From RBG-16-64-13 sp963747275 (GTDB taxonomy: Bacteria; Actinomycetota; Thermoleophilia; RBG-16-64-13), in contig CAVVEI010000015.1 in NCBI GenBank assembly GCA_963747275.1, forward strand, positions 1-64,000: a stretch of DNA of 64,000 nt, read 5' to 3'. The notes below the pieces were generated by a model. That model had not been told where the DNA came from. It saw only the letters and a list, made by a program, of their open reading frames with translations, and did not search any database. The position numbers and the translations under genes were made by a program. Position 1 is the stretch's first letter. The number at the start of each line of letters is the position of its first letter. Shown piece after piece: positions 38,006-47,605 of the stretch.

Positions 38006-38758
38006 CTAGGCGGTCACTATGGGCGAGGGCGAGTCCTGGAACGGGTGCGTGCGCACCACCAGCGAGAACAGGTAGGGGTAGTCGGTCTTGAGGTGCTGCA
38101 CGTAGAGGACCCACTCAGCCAGGAGCGCGTTGAACGCGCGGCGGACGTCGACCTCCAGGTGAGCCTCGTCGGCCGGGGTCAGCTCGGTGAGCGTCGTCCT
38201 CGCCTCTAGCTCCTCCTCCAGGTGGTGCACGGCCCACAAGAGGTCGGTGAAGCGCTCGTGCTCCATGAGGTTGGGGTTCTCCAGCAGGCGCAGTACGAAC
38301 TGCCGCTGGTCGACCAGATGCGTCTCGCAGGGCCGCCCGGTCTATCTGGTCCAGGTCGACCTTGCAGTCGAGGCCGCGTGCGAAGCGCGAGAGCCGTGGC
38401 GAAGTCGTCGCTCTTCCAGGAGGCCTTGAGGTGGAGTTGCTCGCGTATCTCGGGGGCCGTCTGCATGGTGGGCAGCAGCTCGGCCAGCAGCGGCGTGCCC
38501 AACTCGCTGAAGAAGATGCCCACCACCATGTTCAGCTTGTGCACCAGCGACCCGCTTCTCGCGTAGCGAGATGAGCCGCTCGATGAAGCAGGCCCACTAT
38601 CAGCACCGTGAGCGGCAAAAAGGCAAGGTCTTGAAAGAGGTAGAAGAAGGTGTCGCTGGTCTTTCGGAAGAGGCTATCTGGACGGCGTAGATGACCACCG
38701 ACGCGGCCAGGAGGGCCACGGCCAGCGCCCACAGCCAGCGACGGTCCTTGCTCTTCAT
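38006..38758 (-). CDS. Two-helix membrane protein with helical cytoplasmic domain (frameshifted)
   Basis: The start at 38758 gives MKSKDRRWLWALAVALLAASVVIYAVQ (helix 1); a second frame gives DTFFYLFQDLAFLPLTVLIVG (helix 2); further frames give HKLNMVVGIFFSELGTPLL and a helical domain ending HPFQDSPSPIVTA. Four fragments line up into one protein of about 250 residues. It resembles an uncharacterised conserved family and contains no catalytic motif I recognise. Role unknown. Confidence 0.55.
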
Positions 38759-38906
38759 CGGGCGATCAGCGCCGGTACCTTGGCGCAGCGCAGCACTCGT
38801 TCGGCGGTAGAACCCGGGAGTATCCTGCAGAAGCCCGTCTCGTCCATCACACTCCTCTCGTCCCACCTGACGCAAGCTTGGTCACCGGGGCAATATAGCA
38901 GCAAGG

Positions 38907-38918
38907 TATACTTCCCTC
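38907..38918 (+). promoter_or_regulatory. Putative leaderless -10 element before queF
   Basis: TATACT at 38907-38912 is followed by six bases and the ATG at 38919, with no ribosome-binding site. No preQ1 riboswitch fits in this short leader, so the que operon appears not to be riboswitch-controlled from here. Confidence 0.48.
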
Positions 38919-39350
38919 ATGGAACAAAGCCCTAACACGAGCGACACCGGCGGGGCGTCCGCGGGCGCGGCTGAGCCGTACGGCACTGCAGCCATCACGC
39001 AGAACCAGCTGGAGCGGTGGCCCAACCCGGAACCCGGCCGACCCTATCTGGTCTCCATGGACATGCCCGAGTTCACCTGTGTCTGTCCGCGCTCGGGCTT
39101 TCCTGACTTCGCTCTCATCAAGGTCCGCTATCAGCCCCGCGACTGGATAGTGGAGCTGAAGTCGCTCAAGCTCTACATCAACGGCTTTCGCGACCGCGCC
39201 ATCTCGCACGAGGCGGCCGCCAACCAGATCTTGGACGACCTGGTGGCTCTGCTGCAACCTCGCTGGATGCGGGTGACCGCCGACTTCAACGTGCGGGGCA
39301 ACATCAAGACCGTGGTCCGCGCCGAGCACGGCACGCGGGAGAGGGCGTGA
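38919..39350 (+). CDS. queF: NADPH-dependent 7-cyano-7-deazaguanine reductase
   Basis: The 143-residue protein is a type I (YkvM-like) QueF. It has EFTCVCPRSGFPDFA, where the Cys of TCVCP is the thioimide nucleophile and the Asp follows, then ELKSLKLYINGFRDRAISHE, the QueF substrate-specific ELKSLKxY segment. It reduces preQ0 to preQ1, the last free-base step before insertion into tRNA. It is intact and leads the queF-C-D-E run. Confidence 0.93.
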   Translation: MEQSPNTSDTGGASAGAAEPYGTAAITQNQLERWPNPEPGRPYLVSMDMPEFTCVCPRSGFPDFALIKVRYQPRDWIVELKSLKLYINGFRDRAISHEAAANQILDDLVALLQPRWMRVTADFNVRGNIKTVVRAEHGTRERA

Positions 39351-40145
39351 ACGGTCGGCGCGCCTGCGCGCGAGGCCGCGGCCGGCGGCCCGGGCCGGCC
39401 GGCGCCGCAGGCGCACTGCCTGCTCCTGAGCGGGGGTCTCGACTCGGCCACCTTGGCGGCTTGGATGCAGCACCATCATCCCGGGTGAGCCGGTGATGGC
39501 CTACACCTTTCTCTACGGACAGAAGCACGCGGTGGAGCTGGAGGCCGCGCAGGCCGTGGCCGGGTTCTACGGTCTGGAGCACCACGTCAGGGAGCTCGAG
39601 CCCATCCCGGCTCGGCGCTCACCGACGAGCGGCACCCCGCTGCCGGTGGGGCGCGACCTGGCCGGCGCTGGCCGGTGTCGCTCCCTCCTACGTGCCGGCG
39701 CGCAATCTGATGTTCTTGGCGCAGGTGGCCACCGTGCAGGATGCTGTCGGCCCGGCCACCATCTGGCTGGGAGTGCATCACGACGACTACACCGGCTATC
39801 CGGACTGCCGGCCGGAGTTCGTGCAGGCCGCCGACGAGGCGGTGCGGCTGGGCACCCAGTACGAGCTGCGGGTGCAGGGCCCCGTTCGTGCACCTCTCCA
39901 AGGCCGACATAGTCCGCTGGGGCCTGGAGCACGGCGTGCCCTACGAGCTGACCCACTCCTGCTACCAGGGCCGCCGGCCCGCCTGCGGCGTGTGTGACAC
40001 CTGCCAGGCCCGGCTGGCCGCCTTCGCGGCGGCCGGAGCCGCCGACCCCCTGGCCTACGAAGCGACCCGGCGTCCGCCGCCGCCGCCGCGGGCGCGGGGC
40101 AAGGAGCGGCGCGCTCATGAAGACCACCATCACCGTCTCGCATGA
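39347..40145 (+). CDS. queC: 7-cyano-7-deazaguanine synthase (frameshifted)
   Basis: A GTG at 39347 overlaps the end of queF. The PP-loop motif LLSGGLDSATLAAW is in a second frame; later frames give YGQKHAVELEAAQAVAGFY, then VPARNLMFLAQVATVQDAVG, WLGVHHDDYTGYPDCRPEFVQA, FVHLSKADIVRWG and the zinc site CYQGRRPACGVCDTCQARL. At least four base errors interrupt it. QueC converts CDG with ammonia and ATP to preQ0. The C-terminal end is uncertain because of the errors; it overlaps the queD start. Confidence 0.85.
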
Positions 40146-40479
40146 CCTTCGCGGCCGCCCACCAGCTGCCCGACCACGAGGGCAAGTGCGCCCGCCTGCA
40201 CGGCCACACCTACGGCCTGGAGGTCACGGTGGAGGGCACTCCGCAGGAGTCGGGCCCGGCGGCGGGCATGGTCATGGACTTCGCCGAACTGCGCGAGCGG
40301 GTGGGCCGGCTGATCGTCGACCGCCTGGACCACCAGCTGCTCAACGAGCTCTTCGACCAGGTGCCCACCACCGAGGCGGTGGCCGCTTGGGCGTTCGAGC
40401 GGCTGCGGGAGGACGGACTGCCGGTGGTGCGGGTGCGGCTGGCCGAGGGGCCCAACTCTACGTCGAGGTGACCGCGTAG
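40118..40479 (+). CDS. queD: 6-carboxy-tetrahydropterin synthase (frameshifted)
   Basis: ATG at 40118 follows aaggag and gives MKTTITVS. One extra base then shifts to MTFAAAHQLPDHEGKCARLHGHTY, with zinc-ligand histidines in AAHQL and HGHTY and the catalytic Cys in KCARLHGH. GMVMDFAELRERV and DHQLLNELF are conserved. A last error near 40452 restores LYVEVTA before the stop. It makes 6-carboxytetrahydropterin from dihydroneopterin triphosphate. At about 118 residues it is the usual length. Confidence 0.87.
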
Positions 40480-40504
40480 CGTCACGGCGGCCTAGGGGGG
40501 GCTC

Positions 40505-41206
40505 GTGACACTGCGCGTGCTCGAGATCTTCGACTCCTTCCAGGGCGAGGGCTACTGGACCGGTACGCCCATGACCTTCGTGCGCCTGGCCGGCTGCAAC
40601 GCGCCGGAGCTGGGCCTGGCCTGCGTCGAGTGGTGCGACACCCCCGGCAGCTGGCGCCGGGAGGACGGGACGGACCTGGAGGTCAGCGAGGTCATCCTGC
40701 AGGTGCGGCTGCCGCGAGTGTGCCTCACCGGCGGCGAGCCCCTGCTGCAGAAGGAGGGGGTGGCGCGGCTGGCGGCCGAGGCTCGGGGTCTGGGCATGAA
40801 GGTGCACCTCGAGACCAACGGCACCATCGCTCCGCCGGCGCCCGGGCCCTGGGCGCCGGACGGACGGGCCTTCGACTGGGCCACGGTGAGCCCCAAACCG
40901 CCCGACTACGAGGTCGTCCCGCGGTTGGGCAGGCCTGGTGGACGAACTCAAGCTCATCGTCGACGACCACCTCACGGCGGGCACGGCGGAGCGCGTGGCC
41001 GCGGCTCATCCTGAGGCCGTGGTCTGCGTGCAGCCGCTGTGGGGCGAGGCCGCCGACGGGCGGCATGCGCGGGCCGCCCCGTCGGCCCGGGGCACTGGTC
41101 TACCGAAGCAGCCATGACGATGGTCATGGACCATCCGGAGTGGCGGTTATCCCTGCAAATGCACAAGTTCTTGGGCATCAAGGTGACCGTCCGGCGATGC
41201 GTGTAG
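40505..41206 (+). CDS. queE: 7-carboxy-7-deazaguanine synthase, radical SAM (frameshifted)
   Basis: GTG start at 40505. IFDSFQGEGYWTGTPMTFVRLAGC is QueE-like, and CDTPGSW follows. The cluster cysteines are spaced C-x8-C-x3-C (CNAPELGLACVEWC) rather than the common Cx3Cx2C. CLTGGEPLLQ and KVHLETNGT are standard radical-SAM GGEP and ribose contacts. After an error near 40935 the sequence continues VDELKLIVDD, and in another frame DHPEWRLSLQMHKFLGIK, the family's C-terminus. It forms CDG from carboxytetrahydropterin. Confidence 0.85.
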
Positions 41207-41255
41207 AATGGGGCAGGTTCGACCTGTTCACCTGGCCACCAGTGAGGAGGCAGAC

Positions 41256-42106
41256 ATGGCGACTCCAGGACAAGACGAGACCGAAGGCCGGCGACCGGCG
41301 AGGCGGCAAGCAGCTGGTAGACGGCCTGGACGCGCACGATGGAGAGGATGCGCAAGAGACCCGCTGCGCGCTCTCGCTGATCGCGCGTGCTGATCGTGTG
41401 GTGGGGCGTCTGCCTGCTGCTCTACGCGGATCGAGCAAGATCAGACACTCGGCGCAGAAGGGCTGGGCCATCTTCGCGTGGGGAGCCGGGGCAGTCGCCC
41501 TCGTCGAGACGCTGCTGAGGTTGATCGTGCCGCGCTGGCGCGAGCCGGTGATGTACTCGTTCGTGTGGGGGGTGGTGGCATCGCGGTCGGCTTCAGCCTC
41601 TGGTACGACAGCTGGGACACCCTCGGGCCCATAGGCATCATCGGCCTGGGGCTGCTCTTGGTGGCCACGGTGGCTATGTGGCAGAGGAAGGGTCTGAGCA
41701 GGGCGCTGGAGGAGCGGGTCAACGAAGGTGCGCGAGGCCCCGCTGCGCTTCGTCTCCGTCGCTGTGCTGGTCGTCTGGTTCGGCGTCAGTCTGCTGCTGA
41801 ACGCCCTGGGTACCGTCGCCGGCCGGGTGTCACCCGCGGTAGGTGGACGATATCTCGGCGACCCAGATAGGCTGGGCCATCTTCGCCCTGGGCGGCGCGG
41901 CGATCTTCTTCTTGGAGACCTTGGTAAGGCTCATCGTGCCGCGTTGGCGGCAGCCGGTGGTCTACTCGTTCCTTTGGGGGTTGGTGTGGCTGGCGGTGGG
42001 TCTCAGCCTCTACTTCAACAACTGGAAGGCTTTGGCTCCCATCGTGTTCATCGGCCTTGGGTGCTGGCTCTTATCGGGCTGCTACTGCCGAAGCCGGTCG
42101 AAGTGA
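41256..42106 (+). CDS. Membrane protein with two tandem repeat units (frameshifted)
   Basis: The ATG at 41256 follows tgaggagg. Frames combine into two copies of a unit of about 110 residues. Each copy has a first helix (LIVWWGVCLLLYAD; VAVLVVWFGVSLLLNALG), then GWAIFAxGxxAxxxxETLxRLIVPRW, then YSFxWGxVxxAVGxSLxxxxW and a last helix (IGIIGLGLLLVATVAMW; IVFIGLGVLALIGLLLP). A third copy is in the next gene. At least five frame changes occur, so the gene boundaries are uncertain. Function is unknown. Confidence 0.55.
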
Positions 42107-42117
42107 CAAGGAGGAGG

Positions 42118-42575
42118 ATGATGACGAACCGGAGACGCAGGGCCCTGACAGCGGCGTTCCGCCGCGTTACGAGAAGCAGGAGAAGGGCCAGGAGAAGCAG
42201 GACGAGAAGGGCCGGGGTCCGGACGAGAAGTACGAGAAGAACCCCGTGGGCTTCTTGATGTTCGCCGTCGTCTGCTCTTCTGGGTGGGCGTCTTCTTCTT
42301 GCTCAGAAACAGACACGTCATTCGCCGAGACCGACAGGGGCTTGGGCGTCCTGGTGTGGGGAGCGGCGGCCATCGTTCTTTGTGGAGATGGTCATCAGGC
42401 TGCTGGTGCCGCGCTTCCGGCACGCCCATCAGCCGGCACCTTCGTCTGGGTGGCCATCTGGGCGGGAGTGGGCGTCGGGCTGTGGACCGGTGGCGACTGG
42501 GAGATAGTCGGCCCCATCGTGCTCATCGCCATCGCGCTGGCGCTGGTAGTGGGGCGGCTGCTGCCGCGACGGTAG
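42118..42575 (+). CDS. Third repeat-unit membrane protein with charged N-terminal linker (frameshifted)
   Basis: A strong ribosome site aaggagga lies before ATG codons at 42118 and 42121. A hydrophilic Glu/Lys-rich stretch (YEKQEKGQEKQDEKGRG) leads to a further copy of the same membrane unit: FLMFAVVLLFWVGVFFLLRN, then FVEMVIRLLVPRFR, then FVWVAIWAGVGVGLWTGGDW and IVLIAIALALVVGRLLPRR at the end. Frame changes fall in the charged part and near 42280 and 42375. It might be one protein with the upstream gene if the stop at 42104-42106 is an error. Confidence 0.5.
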
Positions 42576-42604
42576 GGCGCTGAACCGCCTGCCTGCGAGT
42601 GGGC

Positions 42605-43039
42605 CTAGCGCGGCAAGGTCTCGAACCCCTGCTCGGCGAAGTGCCGGTCGAAGGTGAACGACCCGGCGCAGGCCGAGGCGGCGCATGGCCGCGAAGCTGG
42701 CGCAGTCGACCAGAGAGAGGTCGCGCCGTCGCGCGGCCAGCAGACCGGCGACGGCCTGGGCGTGCAGCGCTGCGTCCACCCAGAGTACGTTCACCCAGGG
42801 CAAGACGTGGGAAGATCAGGGCGTCCGGCCGCGCCGAGCCCAAGTCGCCTTTGCAGCAGAGGCGCTCAGCTCGACCAGCACGTAGTTGCTGGTGTGGAGC
42901 GGCGCGTCGCCTTCGACCAGATCGCGCCAGGCCTGCGGCGGCCGCGGAGTGGGCCGCGTCGTCTGCGTCGAAGAGCGCGAACAGAGCCGATGTGTCGAGA
43001 TAGACCCAGCGTCGCGCGCTCCGCGCGTCGTGGCTTCAC
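42605..43039 (-). CDS. PIN-domain toxin, VapC-like (frameshifted)
   Basis: The N-terminus reads RWVYLDTSALFALFDADDAAH, with the first PIN aspartate in YLDTSAL, followed by TSNYVLVELSALLQ with the conserved Glu. The C-terminal part in another frame has RRDLSLVDCASFAAMRRLGL with the second acidic pair and FTFDRHFAEQGFETL, the standard end of VapC toxins. A GTG at 43039 behind gagg overlaps the antitoxin. About three base errors split it. PIN toxins cut RNA, often tRNA. Confidence 0.78.
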
Positions 43040-43304
43040 GAGCATCCTCTTCGGGCAGATAGGCCTCGTCCAAGATAGTCGTCGTGACGCTCAGAGATGT
43101 CGCGTGAGGCCGCTGCTCCACCGGCCGACGACCTCCAGCATGGCCGAGCCGGGTGGCGCCACCGGGCAGCGCGAGGCGTCCTGCTCCAGGTAGCGGTCGA
43201 CACTGCGCCTGATGACCTCAGCCGTGGACACACCCGACCGGCGAGCCGACCTGGCGCAGGCGCACGCTCTGCTCCTCGGTGAGCTGTATCTGGGTGCGGA
43301 TCAC
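43036..43304 (-). CDS. Ribbon-helix-helix antitoxin, VapB/CopG-like (frameshifted)
   Basis: A GTG at 43304 sits 6 nt after a near-perfect ggaggtgag. IRTQIQLTEEQSVRLRQ is a typical ribbon strand and first helix. One shift gives ARRSGVSTAEVIRRSVDRYLE, the helix-turn continuation of an Arc/CopG fold. The end (ERHDDYLDEAYLPEEDARE in a further frame) is the acidic toxin-binding tail. It lies directly upstream of and overlaps the PIN toxin, so the two form a type II toxin-antitoxin operon, usually autoregulated by the antitoxin. Confidence 0.72.
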
Positions 43305-43397
43305 GGTCTCACCTCCGCGCGCAGTGACAACAGTGTAATCACTATGCTGCAATGATAACACTAGCGCAGTGCTGCTGAGCCCTGTGCTGCCGCGAGT

Positions 43398-44647
43398 CTA
43401 CAGGCGCCCCAGGTTCATGCTGGCGAACTCTCTCCAGTAGTGGTCGAGCTTGGTCCACCAGCGTTCGCGCCCTATGCAGCGGAAGTACGGGGGCTTGAGG
43501 GCCAGGATGATGTCGCCTATGCGGTAGCGGGCCAGGATGGGGGTCGAGACCACCAGGCTGCCGGTCTCGCCGGGCCGCATCTCGTGCAGCATCTTGATGC
43601 CCGAGCGGGTGAGCACCTCGAAGAAGAAGAGGTCGTAGTTGGGCACCCAGGCACGGCGGTCGTCGCGCTGCTGGCCGAACATGCCCTCGGTGGCGCCGTA
43701 GATCTCGCGGATGGCCACCGGTCCGTACATGGCGGTGAGCTGGGCCGCGTGGCGGGTGTTTATGCCGGGGGTGCTGCCCAGGGTCATCACCTGGGTCTTC
43801 CAGAGCTGCTTGGGATACACCTTGTGACGCCTGGCGCAGATAGCGGCCGAACTCGAGGGCGGTCTGGCAGACTCCGCCCACCAGGGTGACGTTCTGGTCC
43901 CGGCACTGCTCGAGGGCCAGCTCGAAGCGGGCATCCCAGGCGGCGCGGCTGGTGCCGCCGCCTAGGGCGTCGATGTCCTCCTGCGATGGTACCGAGCGGA
44001 TGGGCGTGACTCTTGCTGACGAACTTGGTGTAGATGCCCGAGCTGTAGCCGTACTCTATCTGCCGGTCGCCCACCTTGACGGTGCCCACCACCGAGGGGA
44101 AGTTGAGGTTCAGGTTGACTCCCGCGAACAGGTCGAGGCGCTTGGTGGCGGCCACGTAGGCCATCATGGCGCGTCCGGCGCTGACGCGCAGCTTGATGTC
44201 GGTGGGGGTCATGGGGATGAACTTGGGCTCGTCGGCGGTGGTGCCGCGGGTGATGGCCCAACCGAGCGGCTCCTCGCACAGCAAGGCCTTGGTGTCGCCG
44301 GATAGCACCGTGGTGATGAGCGGTTTGTACTCGGGGTAGGTCATCACGGGGAAGGCCTGGCGATAGGCCTCTACCAACGTGCTGCCCGAGTCGCCGGGCT
44401 GGAGGCCGCCGGCGCCCGCGGGGGCCGCCTCGGCCGTGCGCTCGAGGACACGCGGGGCGTCATGCGCGGCACCGTAGTCGGTGCGGGCGTAGTCGGCCAG
44501 GTACCGCGCGAGCACTTGGACCTGTGCGGAGGCGGGGTGTTCCACCGCCCTATACCAAGGGTCCAGTTGCCCGCTGAGGGCCTGCATCATGGCCTGTTGG
44601 CCCACCGGGTCGGTGGCGGCGGTGTCTGACGGCCGTTTCTGTTGCAT
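43398..44647 (-). CDS. GH3-family acyl-adenylating (acid-amido synthetase-like) protein (frameshifted)
   Basis: The sequence is of the GH3 family (ANL superfamily), known best from plant auxin and jasmonate conjugation: FPVMTYPEYKPLITTVL near the N-terminus, WAITRGTTADEPKFIPMT as the phosphate-binding loop, then FVGGVCQ-like core, REIYGATEGMFGQQRDD as the adenylate motif, and ARYRIGDII before the C-terminal part. Frame changes near 44015 and 43840 split it. It should activate a carboxylic acid as adenylate; acceptor and substrate are unknown. The start is ATG at 44647 or TTG at 44656. Confidence 0.78.
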
Positions 44648-44795
44648 CTCTGCCAACCTTTCGCCTCAGTGAGACCAAAGCAGCCTCTCGTCGCTTGTAC
44701 GATACCTGCTCGGTGCGGCCTTTCTCAAGCCGAGAGAAGTTCGGCCGATATACGAGTGAAGTATCAGCTATCGGTATTCCCGTGGGGGGAGCTGC

Positions 44796-47510
44796 TTGGT
44801 GACCAGTAGGCGGGCGGCAAAGCAGCACTGGACGCTTGTGGCAGGGGGCGTGTTGGTCGCCTGGCTGCTCGCATATGTGTCGGTCTTGGTCGCACTCCCG
44901 GACCCCTCACGCACACGCGTCGCAGACATCCTAGGCTTGGTGCCCCCGTTCGCGGTGGCCGTGTTCTGCGGTATCGCTGCCCGCGCCGCCGAGGTGCGCA
45001 GAGTCCACTGGTTCTGGGCGCTCTTCGCGGCCGCCCACATCTGCTGGACGTTCGGTGCGGCGGGGCGCGTCTACTATGAGGTACTGCAGCAGGTAGCGAC
45101 CCCATATCCCGCCATTGCCGATATCGGTCTGCTGAGCTACTACGGGTTTGCCTTCGCCGGCCTGCTTCTGCTTGTGCGGCCGCGCGGAAGAGACAAGGCT
45201 GCGGGGGGTACTCTGCTGTTCGACGTCGTGCTCTTTGCCATGACCGCAGCCGCTGTCTGCTGGGAGTTGATCATAGCCCCTAGCTATGAATCCGGGGTCG
45301 GTCTCTATGTGAACCTGGCGAACGTGGCCTACAGCGTGGTAGATACCATGATAGTAGTGGCCCTGGTTACGTTGCTGCTAACCAGTGGCAGTTCTCTGCG
45401 GCCGCGCGGTCTCAGGTGGGTTGCTGGATGCCTGACCATCTGGTTGGTCGCTCACGTGACTTCTGCCGTGATGTCGTGGAACAGCGTACACGAGGCGGGT
45501 ATGTGGCTTGACCCCTTCTGGGTGATGGGGTCTACCCTCGCCGGCGTGGGCGCCTTGTTGTTCATAAGAGGTGCCGGTCGGGCTGACGCAGCCCAAGCGG
45601 GTGAGGTAGCGCCCCGTGTGTCGGAGAAGACCATGGAGCTGGTACGCATGGCGATCCCATACGCGGCGATCCCGTCCATCGCGGCTCTACTCTGCGTGCG
45701 GTTCATAATCCGCGACGGCGGGTGGGGCGGCGACCTGGCCACAGTGTGTCTCGCCCTGGTGCTGACAGGTATGACTCTGTTCCGTCAGTGGCTCGCGATG
45801 ATGAATACCCGCAGGCTGCAGCTGTCGCTGGCCGCGCTATCCCGCGATCTCGAAGTCCGGGTAGAAGAGCGCACAGCGGAGTTGGCGACCGAGAAGGAGC
45901 GTCTGGCGATGCTCAACCGGGTCGCCGAGGAGCTGAGTCAGTGTCTGACGGCTCGCGAGGTGATCACCAGCGGTCTCCGGCTTGTCTGCGAACCTGCGGG
46001 CTGCAGCCAGAGCGCAATGTGGCTGAACGGGCTGGGGCAACGGGAGAGGCTCTGGGCCGGTGAGGGACTGTCGTCCGGGGGCCGGCAGCAATTCCTGGCG
46101 GCCGTGGAGAGGTCACGTCCCGACGATGAGAGCATGGTCGGTTGGACGACAGTCAGTCTGACCGGCGGCGAACTGCACGCCGAAGGGGTGGACGAGGCTG
46201 GAGGCCCACTGCTGCAGAGGGTCTTGATCCTGCCCCTGGTCTCGAGACGCTCGGTCTTGGGGCTTCTCTGTCTGGGCTTCGGTCCTGCCGATCACCAGCC
46301 TGCAGAAGAGCACATCTCGCTCACGCGCGGGGTGGCCTCGCAGATCGCCGTTGCATTGGAGAACGCCAAACGCTACGACGACGCCCAGCGTTTGGCCGAA
46401 AGGGATCCAGTCACAGAGCTGCTGAACAGCCGCGGCTTGGCCCGCGCTTTGGACCGGGAGTTGGCTCGCGGCCAAAGGTCAGGCAGGCCCTTCACAGTGG
46501 TCGCCATGGATTTGGACAACTTCAAGCTCTTCAACGATATCCATGGACATGCGGCCGGTGACCAAGCCCTCCGGCAGGTCGCCACCGTGCTCAAGAAGAC
46601 TCTACGCCGCTCGGATACGATCGCGCGCCAAGGGGGCGACGAGTTCATGGGTATCCTGCCTGACACGTCCACCTCCAGCGCCATCGACTGCGCTCGTCAC
46701 ATCCAAGAGGCCATGCACAGCACCGGGTTCCGCGTCGACGCGAAGAACGCTATCCCGTTCTCAATAAGCTTCGGCCTCGCGACCTTTCCTGGCGACGGCC
46801 ACAGGGTGGGCGAGTTGTTGGCGGTGGCGGACTCCAATGTCTATCGCTCTAAGCAGAGCGGCGGCAACTGCGTCACGCCTCTGGTCGGAGACAACGAGGG
46901 TCCCGAGGAAGTAGGGGCCAGTGTGTTCACCGTCTTGGAGGGTCTCGTGGTGGCCGTCGACAACAAAGACCACTACACCAGACAGCACTCTGACGATGTC
47001 ATGAGCCATGCCCTTAGGCTTGCCGACCATCTCGGCCTCTCCCCGGGGACGCTGCGGCCGCTGCGCTTGGCCGGCCTGCTGCACGACGTCGGCAAGATCG
47101 GCATACCCGACAGCATCCTGCGCAAGCCGGGGCCACTTGACCCGCACGAGTTCGAGGTCATCAAGCAACACGTGACCTTGGGGGAGGTGATGATCAAGGA
47201 GATCCCCGACCTCAACGATATCTTGGCCGCCGTCGGCGCTCATCACGAGCGTTGGGACGGTGGGGGCTATCCCCGCGGGCTCTCTGGCGAAGGCATTCCC
47301 CTGCTAGGCCGTGTCCTGGCTGTGGCTGACGCCTACTCGGCCATGACCACCGACCGCCCGTATCGCAAAGCTCTGGGCGAGCGCGAGGCGCGTGACGAGA
47401 TGCGCAGGGTCGCTGGTGTGCAGTTGGATCCGGCGCTCGTAGAAGTGTTCTTACGCGTCCTCGAAGAGGAGGCGGACGAGGTGGCACGCGGAGAGCTAGG
47501 AGCGGCTTGA
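44796..47510 (+). CDS. Membrane GAF-GGDEF-HD-GYP bifunctional c-di-GMP enzyme
   Basis: 904 residues, intact. About eight membrane segments occupy residues 10-330 (MASE-like sensor), a coiled-coil follows (RDLEVRVEERTAELATEKERL), a GAF domain lies at about 375-525, then a GGDEF domain with intact GGDEF near residue 614 and the I-site RRSD five residues before it. Last comes an HD-GYP domain with LLHDVGKIGIPD near 760 and HHERWDGGGYP near 815. Both cyclase and phosphodiesterase sites look functional in one chain. The TTG at 44796 or GTG at 44799 follows ggggggagc. Confidence 0.92.
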   Translation: MVTSRRAAKQHWTLVAGGVLVAWLLAYVSVLVALPDPSRTRVADILGLVPPFAVAVFCGIAARAAEVRRVHWFWALFAAAHICWTFGAAGRVYYEVLQQVATPYPAIADIGLLSYYGFAFAGLLLLVRPRGRDKAAGGTLLFDVVLFAMTAAAVCWELIIAPSYESGVGLYVNLANVAYSVVDTMIVVALVTLLLTSGSSLRPRGLRWVAGCLTIWLVAHVTSAVMSWNSVHEAGMWLDPFWVMGSTLAGVGALLFIRGAGRADAAQAGEVAPRVSEKTMELVRMAIPYAAIPSIAALLCVRFIIRDGGWGGDLATVCLALVLTGMTLFRQWLAMMNTRRLQLSLAALSRDLEVRVEERTAELATEKERLAMLNRVAEELSQCLTAREVITSGLRLVCEPAGCSQSAMWLNGLGQRERLWAGEGLSSGGRQQFLAAVERSRPDDESMVGWTTVSLTGGELHAEGVDEAGGPLLQRVLILPLVSRRSVLGLLCLGFGPADHQPAEEHISLTRGVASQIAVALENAKRYDDAQRLAERDPVTELLNSRGLARALDRELARGQRSGRPFTVVAMDLDNFKLFNDIHGHAAGDQALRQVATVLKKTLRRSDTIARQGGDEFMGILPDTSTSSAIDCARHIQEAMHSTGFRVDAKNAIPFSISFGLATFPGDGHRVGELLAVADSNVYRSKQSGGNCVTPLVGDNEGPEEVGASVFTVLEGLVVAVDNKDHYTRQHSDDVMSHALRLADHLGLSPGTLRPLRLAGLLHDVGKIGIPDSILRKPGPLDPHEFEVIKQHVTLGEVMIKEIPDLNDILAAVGAHHERWDGGGYPRGLSGEGIPLLGRVLAVADAYSAMTTDRPYRKALGEREARDEMRRVAGVQLDPALVEVFLRVLEEEADEVARGELGAA

Positions 47511-47605
47511 TCGCATCTGCATCTGCGGGTGGCACGTTCAGGAAACGTTCAGACGGCGTGCGTCACAATGGACCTCCTGGCCAAGACTACGAGGGGAGAA
47601 TCGTG

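Noticed and set aside
38760..38918. preQ1 riboswitch before queF
   Set aside because: The ATG sits 6 nt after a -10 element and no preQ1 aptamer pattern was found in the short upstream region.
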